Of a stretch of 22,500 nt of DNA, positions 1-22,431 are shown piece after piece. The position numbers and the translations under genes were made by a program. The DNA lies in NCBI GenBank assembly GCA_012295275.1, contig CM022667.1:9302538-9325037 (forward strand), written 5' to 3'. Origin of the DNA: Chrysomallon squamiferum (Eukaryota; Mollusca; Gastropoda; Neomphalida; Peltospiridae). Numbering within the stretch: the first letter of the stretch is position 1; each line of letters opens with the position of its first letter. Under the pieces are notes generated by a model that did no database searches, was not told the origin of the DNA, and was given only the letters and a program-made list of their open reading frames with translations.

Positions 1-430
1 ATAAACACATCAATGAGTTAATAAATATGTTAATAAGTAAGTTGATAAACACATCAATGAGTTAATAAATATGTTAATAAGTAAGTTGATAAACACATCA
101 ATGAGTTAATAAGTTAATAAATATGTTAATAAGTTAATAAGTTGATAAACACATCAATGAGTTAATAAATATGTTAATAAGTAAGTTGATAAACACATCA
201 ATGAGTTAATAAATATGTTAATAAGTAAGTTAATAAACACATCAATGAGTTAATAAATATGTTAATAAGTAAGTTGATAAACACATCAATGAGTTAATAA
301 ATATGTTAATAAGTAAGTTAATAAACACATCAATGAGTTAATAAATATGTTAATAAGTAAGTTGATAAACACATCAATGAGTTAATAAATATGTTAATAA
401 GTAAGTTAATAAACACATTAATAAACGAGT
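1..430. repeat. 44-bp minisatellite, nine copies plus remnant
   Basis: The unit begins ATAAACACATCAATGAGTTA and recurs at 1, 45, 89 (expanded to 56 bp), 145, 189, 233, 277, 321 and 365, with a broken tenth copy from 409. The array probably continues past the left edge. Copies are nearly identical and differ mainly in the last base. It lies in the formin intron downstream of exon 12. Confidence 0.95.
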
Positions 431-951
431 CAGTAAATAACTGATTGAATGAATCAATAAATAACTGATTGAATGTTAATAAATATGTTAATAAATATGT
501 TAATAAAAAATAAATGTTAATAAATATGTTAATAAATAAGTAAATAAATATGTTAATAAAACGTTAATAAATAAGTTAATAAATATATTAATAAATAAGT
601 TAATAAATATAATAATAAATAAGTTAATAAATATATTAATAAAAAAGTTAATAAATACATTAATGAATATGTGGATGAATAAATCAATACATAATATGTG
701 GTTGAATAAATAGATAAGGAATACGATAGATGGGCGGATAGAAAAAGTAATTCTGATCCTTTGCATTCACACACACATACATACATACTTACTTACATAC
801 AAACATATATATATACATCCATACATACATACATACACACACACACACCTACATACATACATACATGCATCTGAATAGCGACTACATCTGAATAATGTAT
901 ACACATTAGTTTGGTAACTGAGTTGGTTTCTCTGTATTTTGTGAATGTTAC
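431..951. repeat. Degenerate minisatellite derivative, then ACAT/AC microsatellites (formin intron 12)
   Basis: From 431 to about 700 are diverged 11-12 bp words of the TTAATAAATATG kind, the same vocabulary as the 44-bp unit. From about 769 to 870 are CATA and CA tracts. The bases between 700 and 768 and from 871 to 951 are unique but contain no FH2-like coding sequence on the minus strand. Confidence 0.8.
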
Positions 952-12773
<11,822 letters not shown>

Positions 12774-12813
12774 CGTGAGAAATCTCACATTTTAGTCGCC
12801 TCGTTATCACTTT
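12774..12813 (-). promoter_or_regulatory. Formin 5' UTR, downstream part, with start-stop upstream ORF
   Basis: A good acceptor (CGTTTGCAG) at 12814-12815 defines a 5' UTR segment fused to coding exon 1. Within it, ATG is followed immediately by TGA (12785-12790 on the minus strand), 11 nt before the real start codon. Such minimal AUG-stop elements can control re-initiation or stall ribosomes in other systems; here the role is inferred. Confidence 0.5.
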
Positions 12814-12935
12814 CTGCAAACGAAACGTTAATTAAAGGTGTATTCATAAATGATTTCCGTTGTGACGCGTTAATCGCATATTTTGAATATTAGTAACAGG
12901 TCATACTAGTGCAAATATAATTAAATAACTATAGA

Positions 12936-13400
12936 TGTACGTATGTATGTACGTACGTACGTACGTACGTATGTATGAATGTATGTATGTGCATATGTAT
13001 GCATGTATGTATTGTTTATATGTATGTATTGGTGTATGGATATATGTATGTACTGATGTATGATTTATGTATGTATTGATGTATGTATGTATGTATGTAT
13101 GTATGTATGTACATGTGTGTGTATGTATGTATGTATGTATGTATGCATATATGTGTATATGCATATCTATGAATGTATGTATGTGTATATGTATGCATGT
13201 ATGTATTGTTTGTATGTACGTATTGATGTATGTATGTATGTATGTATGTATGCATGTGTGTGTATATGCATGCATGGATATATATATATGTGCATATGTC
13301 TGCATGTATATACGTATATATTTATATAATTTTATATATTATTGTGTATGTTGTATGTGTGTATATGTATGTATATGTATGTTTATGTATATGTATGCAC
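12936..13400. repeat. GTAT/GTAC tetranucleotide array with internal duplication
   Basis: About 460 bp of TATG-type repeats inside the 5' UTR intron of the formin. A 41-bp word at 12977-13017 recurs at 13171-13211 with one difference, showing a 194-bp segmental duplication in the array. Confidence 0.9.
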
Positions 13401-13611
13401 GTGTACGTATGTTCAAAAGTGGATTTGTGCATGTATATGAATATGTATTCAAATACCTGCTAGTATATGAAGGCTGACTGTATATGCAAGGTAGCTACAC
13501 CTTACTATTGTTGTTGTTATTGTTATTCTTGCTGTTGTTATACTTGTTACTGTTACAAACACGCTGTGTTTTGTCAAAAACTGAACCACTGTGACGTCTA
13601 ATGTTACTTAC

Positions 13612-13661
13612 CTCGTGTTTGTTATCATCCACTAAACCGTTTCGTTCTGTTGTAAAACCCT
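13612..13661 (-). promoter_or_regulatory. Probable formin 5' UTR exon with 7-codon upstream ORF
   Basis: A strong donor (CACGAG then GTAAGT) ends a noncoding exon at 13612. Its 5' limit is uncertain: either transcription starts further right, or the acceptor CTGTCTGCAG at 13660-13661 makes it a short internal exon. Joined to the acceptor at 12814, an ATG at 13626-13628 opens a 7-codon ORF (MITNTRK) that crosses the splice junction and stops before the main start. Confidence 0.4.
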
Positions 13662-14640
13662 GCAGACAGACTGTCCTACATAAATTTCTACAGATTTTAA
13701 AACGGACGTCCAACGCGACAAACCGTTGTAATTACAGCTGTAACGCTTTCCTTGTTAACAAAATCTGTTACCAAAAACTCAGCGATAGTTGAATCGCGCG
13801 CAAAATCCGCAGGTAAACTAAATTCGATTAATTTCGCAAGTGTCACTACCTTGATGAATGATCTAACATGACTGATGTCACGTGACCAAACTGACATTCG
13901 ATCTGCAAAGGAGGAAGTTTTCTATGCTCTGTGAACAAAGAAGTAGGGCAAAAGTTGTTAGAAATAATAGTCATAACGAAATGCTTATTACTAATTTAAA
14001 CAACACACCTGCTTAGGTAAATAAACACTGGTAAAAACCTATCATCGTGACAGTTAACAGAAGCAGACGATATATTATCAGTACAATAAACAGTTTAATA
14101 TATAATAAACATGGCAATAACAATGACAATGATAATATCATATTCTCTAAATGTGCGTTTTATATCTACTTACCATTTTTATTTTATTATTTGATATACG
14201 TTTGCTTCGATATTATGGGGGTTTTTTTAATCTTCTTTTATTTTTTTTTTTAATTTTTTTTTTAGACTGCTTACTTGAGTTGATAGATTATTGCAAACCA
14301 TGGTTTATTGTAAGAAACATGACTAGCATTTATGAAATACAAAAGACAAAGAAACTTAGTCATGTAGGTGATGTCACAATTTAATATAAAGTATTTAATA
14401 TACGACACTGTCACATTTAGAGATGTCAGAAATACGATTTATTACTGTTACTCTATGTACTGTGTCTGAGTTATTTGTTTATGATTGTTTTATAATGCAC
14501 ATGAAAACTGTGTGTGTGTAGTACAATTAGTTAGTTTATGAACCAAACACGATAAAATTACATGTGTAAACAAAGTCGAATACCAAACGGCAAATAATAC
14601 ATAACCGAAAGGTAAATATATTACAACACGCATTCAGAGT
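13662..14640. other. Upstream flank of the formin gene
   Basis: Mostly non-repetitive up to about 14200 and a likely site of the promoter on the minus strand. T-rich runs at about 14221-14265. Short open frames here lack similarity to anything recognised. No TATA box was assigned. Confidence 0.4.
13877..13886. promoter_or_regulatory. Palindromic E-box GTCACGTGAC (USF/MiT-TFE type)
   Basis: A perfect 10-bp palindrome containing CACGTG with the flanks preferred by USF and by MITF/TFE factors (the CLEAR consensus). It lies about 270 bp upstream of the probable formin 5' UTR donor, in a non-repetitive stretch. The promoter role is inferred from position only. Confidence 0.35.
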
Positions 14641-15015
14641 CACACCTTTATGGCGCTAACACTATCACGTGTAATACCAGCTTATGATGTATGTAACTAT
14701 CTATTACAAGTAAAGGCAGATAAAACAGAAACGTTTCTCCAGCCTGACGTTGTTATCTCTGTCAACAAATACCTCGCTCGCTGTCTACCTTCCCAGAGAC
14801 AGCACAAAAGTGACTTATGTGACGTAAGCTGCAGTGCGCGCCCTTCCAAGAGAGAAACAAAAGAATTCTGTATTTAGACGTATGTATGACGTGTTGGAGG
14901 TTGAGGCAGTTTGTGAAAACAGGCGCGTATGTTGTTTGTTAGTTCACCGTGTAAAGAGAACTGCCTCTTCCAGTGTGTCTGGTTCAGTAGTTCTCCTTTG
15001 TTCAGTTTCTATCAA
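14641..15015. other. Balanced-composition, repeat-free block, possible promoter or enhancer
   Basis: About 370 bp without microsatellites, containing TGACGTAA (CRE/C-EBP-like, 14820-14827) and GCGCGC near 14837. A 75-codon plus-strand frame (14650-14877) has no recognisable protein features. It could be an upstream first exon or promoter of the formin, but no firm splice link was found. Confidence 0.3.
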
Positions 15016-15059
15016 CAGAGGAAAAAAATAAAAAGCGGATTTAGGATGGGTACACACTA

Positions 15060-15133
15060 TTGTTATTTGTATTACTGTTATTGTTGTTATTATCGTCGTC
15101 ATCGTGTTATTATTATTATTGTTATTATTATTA

Positions 15134-15178
<45 letters not shown>

Positions 15179-15270
15179 TTATTATATTATTTATTTATTT
15201 TCTGTTGTTCCTCTTCTTGTTTGTTTGTTTCTGTATTTATTCATTTATTTCTTTCTTCTTTTGCCTTCCT
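15060..15270. repeat. (TTA)n-rich array
   Basis: TTA/GTT triplets, densest at 15106-15190, then TTTA and TTTG tetranucleotides. Intergenic. Confidence 0.9.
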
Positions 15271-16081
15271 ATTTATTTAAAATATTACCTCATTTCGTCT
15301 TGAAACCTAATCTTCAGTACAAAAGCACACATTCAATAACACGAAACAAACATCGTGACAGACTGACAACTTTAAATAGATCAGATTTGTGCTATTTTGT
15401 TTTTTTTTCTCATATCACTGTCCTGTATTCGGATACACTCGGTCAGTCCTTTAAAGGAACATTTATTAAAGCAATTTATTTTGCCTTTTCTCTGAAAGGG
15501 CTGAAATGATGTTTTGAGAATGTGATCAAAAGAGAGAGAGGTTTTCTCGTTCAAACGTAAAAAATGAGTTCTCAGAGTCGGTGAAGCTTTCTTCCTTGTT
15601 TCATTTCGAGGTCAAAATTTCGATTTTAAAATAAATAAAGTAAGAAAGAAGTAAATAAATAAATAAATAAAATTAGCAAATATTTAGGTGAAATAGTAAC
15701 TTTCACAGTAGTAATATATTTAATTTATTATATACTAAACCTTCATACATACATACACATATACATAAATGCATACATACACATATGCACACACATACAC
15801 ATCTCTTTACATACATACAACACGCACACAAACATTCACACATACATATATAGGTACGTACATATATAATACTTATGCGTTCACACACACACACAATTAT
15901 AAAATATACAAAACACGCATATAAATAAAAACGTGTTCACTTATCTAAGTGGATTTACATCTTTTAATAATAGGAATTTATTTTCTTTTTTCTTTCTTTC
16001 TTTTTTTTTTTTTTTTAACCGTACTTACAGATCAGTATATTTTCTTCCAATAATAATTAAAAAAATAAAATCAAAAATCAA

Positions 16082-16116
<35 letters not shown>

Positions 16117-16270
16117 ATAGATAAATAAATATTAAAAATCATATAAAAATTTCAGATACGTGCTACATCATCTGAGCCCGGATCGATGATGTAAACGTAA
16201 GTTTCAGGTGAAGACAAAAAAAAAAAAAGAAAAAAAAAAAGAAAAGCAAAAATAATTTATTTTTACGTAT
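15271..16270. other. Intergenic sequence with scattered microsatellites
   Basis: Unique sequence at 15290-15640, CATA/CACA repeats at about 15743-15895, a T run near 15990-16018, (AAAT)n at about 16081-16131 and A runs near 16217-16241. No gene was recognised. Confidence 0.6.
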
Positions 16271-16520
16271 AACTTTTCTCGCGTGGACTTAAATCCCACA
16301 CAGAGTAGAATCGCTCCACTGGTTTTTGACGTAACGCTGTATGTGGAGTTTTCAGAGTAAATGTGTCATGTAAACGTGTCAGAGGTTACCAGTCTTTGCA
16401 CTGACCCGCGGGAGCCAAACACTCGTAACATTACACGACAGCTGACTAATCACTGTTACCTGCGCTCGTAACTGACTGACAGTCGTAAATCGCGTTATCA
16501 CCTGAATTTACAGCTAGCTG
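16271..16520. other. Unique intergenic island
   Basis: A 250-bp stretch of balanced composition, rich in GTTAC/GTAAC and CACGACAGCTG-type words, between low-complexity blocks. I looked for tRNA A/B boxes and found no convincing pair. Confidence 0.3.
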
Positions 16521-16975
16521 TGCTTGTGTGTAGGTGTGTGTGTGTGCAGCTGTGTGTGTGTGTGTTACTACATATGCGACAACAGCTGTTGTAGAAGTAG
16601 CAGCTGCAACAGTGGCATGCGTGTGTGTGTATTATATATATGTGTGTATGTGTTTATATCTATTTAAGTGTGTGCCTCTCTCTATGTATTAATAAGCTGA
16701 TAATATTGTCAGCTGCTTCAAATATTACTATTATTGCTGTTATTACCACTACTGATACTACTATTAGTACTACTACTACTACTATAATTACTACCCTTTA
16801 TATCAGGAACCTATTGTTATTGCAGGAACTTCTGCTACTACTACTACTACTACTATTATTATAACTTTTTCTACTGCTACTTCTACTACTAGTATCACTA
16901 CGACTACTACTACTACCACGACTATCAGTGCAAGGCATGTACATGGCTAAATGGAGATGCAGAATAAATAAAATA

Positions 16976-17006
<31 letters not shown>

Positions 17007-17274
17007 ATTATACTGTACGTTTCGAGTAGCGGTTCCTAACAGCGTTACGTCATTAGAAATATGTGACGTCATTTTATTGTTAAAGCAAAAAGAAATTTGA
17101 TGTTCTTTATTTTGTTTAGGGCGAAAAGGAAGGTAAGTTTATTTTGATTTGTTTATTAATTTTATTTGTTTCTTTGTAGCTTTTATTATTATTTTTAAAT
17201 TTATTTTGTGAGGGTTTGTTTGTACTTAATAATGTTAATGTGATATGTGTGGGTGCGTATGGTTTATCTATGAC

Positions 17275-17313
<39 letters not shown>

Positions 17314-17340
17314 TTAATTTAATTTAATTTAATTTAGTTA
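16521..17340. repeat. Intergenic GT, ACT, AAAT and AAT arrays
   Basis: GT-rich (16523-16665), imperfect ACT triplets (about 16720-16920), (AAAT)n (about 16965-17005), (AAT)n (about 17276-17312) and AATTT pentamers (17312-17338). 17010-17270 is unique with no feature seen. Confidence 0.85.
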
Positions 17341-17391
17341 ATGCATTTAGGTGTGAAACATTATATGAAGATGTCTGTATAAAAGCCCCAC

Positions 17392-18118
<727 letters not shown>

Positions 18119-18350
18119 AGGCAGGTAATCAAGAACGTTCGAGTTATCTATCACGGGCAGATAATCCAAAATTTCAAATTGTGTCTTGGACAGATAATCA
18201 AGTTGTCTGCCTTGAAAAAAAAAAAAATAAAATTAAAAAAAATCGTTAAGAGATTAGTTTCCACAATGCTTTCGTTTATATGTGATGAAGAGCTGAAAAC
18301 AGCCGAGAACAGCCGAGAACAGCCGAATGGACACGATATGTTACGAACGG
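18119..18350 (-). other. GPCR 3' UTR/flank with two short tandem elements
   Basis: Just after the stop, a 10-bp unit (CGGCTGTTCT on the minus strand) occurs about three times at 18297-18327. Farther down, a 15-bp word related to CTTGATTATCTGTCC occurs three times, at 18188-18202, 18155-18169 and 18119-18133, spaced 33 and 36 nt apart. A run of A on the plus strand (18218-18230) separates them. No close AATAAA is visible; the nearest on this strand is at 17848-17853. Confidence 0.4.
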
Positions 18351-19382
18351 TCACTTCGATATGGTTCCGAATCGCCTCTCCCTTTCCGAACTGCGCGAGA
18401 CCACGGACGACATCCTCCGCCTCCAGGAGCCCGTGAGATAGTACAGCGTGCGCCTGAACCTCCTGCCCAGCATGCAGTAAAATATGAAATTGGCTGCCGA
18501 GTTGAGCACCCTGGCGATCTCGCTCACGAACTCTATAACGATGCGCGTGCTGGCGACGCACGTCTTCTTGCACAGCGTGTCCTCGAACGCCGGCAGCGGG
18601 TACGCGAGGAAGAACACGGCGGTGACGGCGATCACCGGGAACGTCAGTCGCCGCCCGCTGTCCACGACGGCCCTCGACCGGCAGTTCGTGCGCACCAGCT
18701 TGATTTTCGTGACCGACTGCAACAGCAGCATGTTGAACACGACCATCAGCAGCCACGGCAGCACGTACGTGAACGCCAGCTGGATGTACACGCGGTACAC
18801 GCGCTTGTAGCCGAAGCTGCGGCCGAAGTCCGTGTAGTAGTCGCGCTGCGTGCTGTCGCGCGAGAAGTCGTAGGCGACGAAGTGGGGGACGTTGAAGAGG
18901 AGGCAGTAGACCAGCACGACGAGCGAAATCCGTCGCGCGGCCGTCATGGAGAATATGATCCTCGACTTGAGCGGCTTCGTGACGGCCACGTACCTCTCCA
19001 ACGTCACGATCAACGTCATAAAAATGGTGCCGCTCTGGGCGATGTAGTTCACCGGGTAGAAGAGGACGATCTGTAGAGTGATCATGGCGGCGGATCGCTC
19101 CGCGCGCGACAGCGCCACGAAGCACTTGAACATCGCGACGAAGAGGATGACGTTGTCGCACAGCGCCAGGATGACGAGGAAGTACGCCGTCGAGCACCAC
19201 ATCCTCTTGCGCTGGAGGACCACGACGGCCAGGGTGTTGCCGACGAATCCCAGAATGGCGACGACGGCTCCGATGATGCGAAAGACGAAGGTGTGGCTGT
19301 CCACCCACTGCATGATCCTCGTGATGTCGCTGTGGGAGACGTTGCTGCTGAAAGGCTCGTCGTAGACGGTTCCGTTCTCCAT
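18351..19382 (-). CDS. Class A (rhodopsin-family) GPCR, FMRFamide/neuropeptide-receptor-like
   Basis: A complete 343-residue seven-transmembrane receptor in one exon. The ATG sits in a strong context (GCCATGG), with an in-frame upstream TAA and no other in-frame ATG between. N-terminal sequons are at N3 (NGT) and N14 (NVS). TM1 carries GN at 48-49, TM2 has D76, TM3 ends in ERY (129-131) followed by VAVTKPLKSR, TM5 has P209, TM6 reads FFLAYPLP instead of CWxP, and TM7 has NSAANFIFY (294-302) with helix 8 GRRFRR. The ERYxAV-x-x-PLKSR and NSxxNFxxYC-x-x-G-x-x-FR patterns recall invertebrate FMRFamide-type receptors. Position 3.25 (residue 105) is Ile and the second extracellular loop has no Cys, so the canonical disulfide is absent; the TM4 Trp is also missing. 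Base composition is much more GC-rich than the surroundings. The ligand is unknown. Confidence 0.9.
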   Translation of the reverse strand: MENGTVYDEPFSSNVSHSDITRIMQWVDSHTFVFRIIGAVVAILGFVGNTLAVVVLQRKRMWCSTAYFLVILALCDNVILFVAMFKCFVALSRAERSAAMITLQIVLFYPVNYIAQSGTIFMTLIVTLERYVAVTKPLKSRIIFSMTAARRISLVVLVYCLLFNVPHFVAYDFSRDSTQRDYYTDFGRSFGYKRVYRVYIQLAFTYVLPWLLMVVFNMLLLQSVTKIKLVRTNCRSRAVVDSGRRLTFPVIAVTAVFFLAYPLPAFEDTLCKKTCVASTRIVIEFVSEIARVLNSAANFIFYCMLGRRFRRTLYYLTGSWRRRMSSVVSRSSERERRFGTISK

Positions 19383-19506
19383 GGCGTTTAACGGGCGGAG
19401 TCTAGCGAGAGGCTGTTCTAGCAGTTCCGAGACCGCGGTGAAGATTTACTGAACATCTGCATTGATGTGTTGTGTGTCGATGTTTTTACTCGCTGGTTTC
19501 CAGTCT
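19383..19506 (-). promoter_or_regulatory. GPCR 5' UTR adjoining the start codon
   Basis: The minus-strand sequence upstream of the receptor start has balanced composition. It begins after a good acceptor (a T run then AACAG, AG at 19507-19508). It carries an in-frame TAA about 65 nt before the ATG, which fixes the start codon choice. Confidence 0.5.
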
Positions 19507-20153
19507 CTGTTAAAAAAAAGAAAAGAAAATGAATGAGTGAGTGAATGAATGAATGAACGAATGAATGAATAAAAAATTAATTAATTAATTAATAAGAATA
19601 AATAAATAAATAAGAATAAATAAATTAATTAATTAATTAATATAAGTAAATAAGTAAGTACGTAAGTAACTACAAATAAATATAAATAAACAAATAAAGT
19701 AATAAATAAAGTAATAAATAAAGTAATAGTGAGAAAGAAACGTGAATTTATAATTATCTGTTTAAACACACAAACAAATGATTTTCGGAATGTCAGCTTA
19801 AATTAACAGGCATTAAGAACACAAGACATAATAGCAGTAATAGTAACTCTAATTTACTAAACTTAGTAGTAATAGTAGTGGTAGTAGTAGTAGTAGTAGT
19901 AGCGGTGATAGTGGTAGTGGTAGTAATAGTAGTAGTAGTCGTAATAATAATGATTGTTTTATAATAATAACAGAGGAAGAGAAGATGAAGAAGAATTAAG
20001 AGAAATTAAAAGTACGGGTATTTATGTACGTATTCTATTTTGGTCTTTAATATTCCGCTTTTGTGCAAAATCGTGACCAGACTGATTGGAATGTTTCTTT
20101 TGTCACGTGTCTATTCTCTGACAAAATCCGTCGAGACTGTTTCCTGAACTTAC
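19507..20153 (-). other. Candidate 5' UTR intron of the GPCR gene, microsatellite-filled
   Basis: A perfect donor (TTTCTG then GTAAGT, GT at 20152-20153) and the acceptor at 19507-19508 would bound a 647-nt intron. Inside are (AATG)n, (AATA)n and AATTAATT tracts at about 19530-19740 and a (GTA)n array at about 19864-19947. Pairing these sites is inference; no transcript evidence is available. Confidence 0.35.
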
Positions 20154-21100
20154 CAGAAACTTCTACTGGAAAGAACGTACATACCTACACACCTTATTAC
20201 GTACATACAGACATTCGTAAATACATACATACACAAATACATACAGAGAGACATCAGCAAAAAACAAACAAAAAAAACCAACAAATTATATATGAGACAT
20301 AATGATGAGTAAGAAAAAGAAACAAGAAATACACGGAAAATTACCGAATAAATAAAAAAAATAAATAAAATAAACACTGATATACGCAGACCTATTTGTA
20401 TGTGTATGATGCAATGCAGCCAGTTTAGAGAAATACTGTTATTAACGTGACAGTCGATACGTTACAAAACAGTGGTTAGGTCATCAATTTGTTAAAAGAT
20501 AAAAAAAAAAAAAAAAATACATTTGACAGTCAGCTTGAAGCAAGCAAATAAATACATAGATACATACAAGAATAAATAACCAAATAAACAAATAAAGGAA
20601 GCAAGAAGCAAAGAAAGAAAGAACAAAGAACAAAGAAAGAAAGAACAAAGAAAGAAAGAACAAAGAAAGAAAGAAAGAAAGAAAGAAAAAACAGACAGAC
20701 AAACAAACAAACAAACACATTAATAAAGAAAGAAACATTTTTAAAAAATAAATAAATTAAAAAAGGTTAACGTTCCTCTATCGTCGCATTATCAAATAAA
20801 CAAATTTAATTTACTCACAGAAAGTTTTGCCTGTATTTGTTTCTATTCGTCTCCAGTTTATTGCAAGCTTGCATTTAACTGAAAACACAGAATATTTCTG
20901 CTCGGCTTTTGTACGCACTCGACAACGCCGTACACCTGTTTACAAAGTCATCACTCGACTAAAAGCTAACGTGATAAACTGGACAAATATTAATACAGTC
21001 GATATTACAGCATAAAAGAGCCGTCAGTTCCCTGCATGTTTGGAACAAAACTGTGAAAGCATTTCCAGAACCAAGTTGTTTTAAAGATTAATGAATTATG
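20154..21100. repeat. GPCR upstream flank: CATA, AAAG and CAAA repeats plus unique stretches
   Basis: CATACATA words (20180-20250), an A run (about 20500-20517), then AAAG and AACAAAG repeats (about 20600-20690) and CAAA (20697-20715). 20770-21060 is unique with a weak 62-codon plus-strand frame that has no recognisable features. Confidence 0.6.
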
Positions 21101-21845
21101 TATTTTGTTTATATATATATATGTGTGTGTGTGTATATGTATATTGATGTGTGTGTGTGTTTGTGTAGGTGTGTGTATGTGTAATATTATGTTTGTAGAT
21201 AAGCAAGTATGTTTGGAGAATGTGTATGTATGCATGTGCGTGTTTGTTTATATATGTGTTTGTGGGTGTGCATAGGTGCGTCTGTGTGTATTATGTATGT
21301 ATGTATGTATGATTAAGTGTATGTATTATATATATAGAAATGCTGTAATTTTATATTATTTTTTTTTAATTTAAAAAAAAAAAATTAATATATCATGAAA
21401 ACATTTTATTATTTTTTCTTGTTATTGTTGTTGTTGTTATCATCATCATTACTATTATATTATTACGTATTACATCATTTTATTCACAGTCGTATACATT
21501 AACGTATAAAATAAACTAAAGAAAAACAATACGACGGTAATAAATAACAGAAAAACACTGTCAAAATTACAGAAACCTCAACAACAACAACAACAGCAAC
21601 ACAAAGAAACAAAGACGAAAGAAAGGAAAAAGAAAAGAAAGAAACTGTTTCATCTCTCGATTTTTTCTTGTCTGTTTGACTTGAAAACAAAACAAAACAA
21701 AACAAAACAAAACAAAACAAAAACAAAAACGACACAAAACAAAACGACACGGTTGCGTTCAGCTTGGTTCGTGTCTAAGTCTTATGAAATTCTGGTACCG
21801 TTAGCGTTTTTATTGATTATTTTTTTATTTTCTTTTATTTCCTTT

Positions 21846-21876
<31 letters not shown>

Positions 21877-22399
21877 ATTTTTTTATTATTATTTTTTTTT
21901 TTTAGTTTTCATACTTTCATCATGTAAAAAACTAATATTTGTCAAGATAACAAGAAAAATCGGATTCATAAAAAATATAATAATAATAATAATAATAACA
22001 ATAACAACAATAACAATAATAATAATCACATAAATAAATAAATAAATCAATCAATAAATCAATAAATCAATTAAATAATAATACTTTAAAAATAATTTAA
22101 AAACTGTTGCATTTCTGACACATTTATTAAAACACTAGTTTTTAATTCAGTGACGTTTCACTAAAGGCAAAACACGTTATGGTTTTTTTTTCTTTTGCCT
22201 GAAGACTTAATCTTGTAACGCATGATTGAATTATCAGTCCGCTCCGTTTGATCGATCAAAAATATAGAGGGAGAAGGTGTAGATGTATGGATGGATGGAT
22301 GAATGAATGGATGACTTAAAAGCTGTACAGATGGAATAGCAAAAAGAATATATATGTATATATACGTATATATCCTTTGTGTGTGTGTGTGTGCGTGTG

Positions 22400-22431
<32 letters not shown>

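Noticed and set aside
1-430. Possible CRISPR-like array
   Set aside because: The 44-bp units are directly abutting with no unique spacers, and the setting is a eukaryotic intron.
13697-13897. 66-codon minus-strand frame near the formin 5' end
   Set aside because: It would lie upstream of a noncoding exon, has no recognised feature and does not splice in frame to the formin start.
14650-14877. 75-codon plus-strand frame with Cys residues
   Set aside because: Short, unrecognised, no supporting splice or codon signal; kept only as a non-repetitive block.
16271-16330. tRNA-like or SINE B-box resemblance
   Set aside because: Only about half of the consensus positions match and no A box or acceptor stem pairing was found.
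18327-19076. 249-codon plus-strand frame
   Set aside because: Antisense shadow of the GPCR with no hydrophobic pattern or motif.
18151-19308. 385-codon minus-strand frame rich in Arg, His and Pro
   Set aside because: It is an out-of-frame shadow of the GPCR caused by its GC-rich codons; the overlapping 343-codon frame has all seven transmembrane segments.
20827-21015. 62-codon plus-strand frame
   Set aside because: No domain, no splice partners and no similarity recognised.
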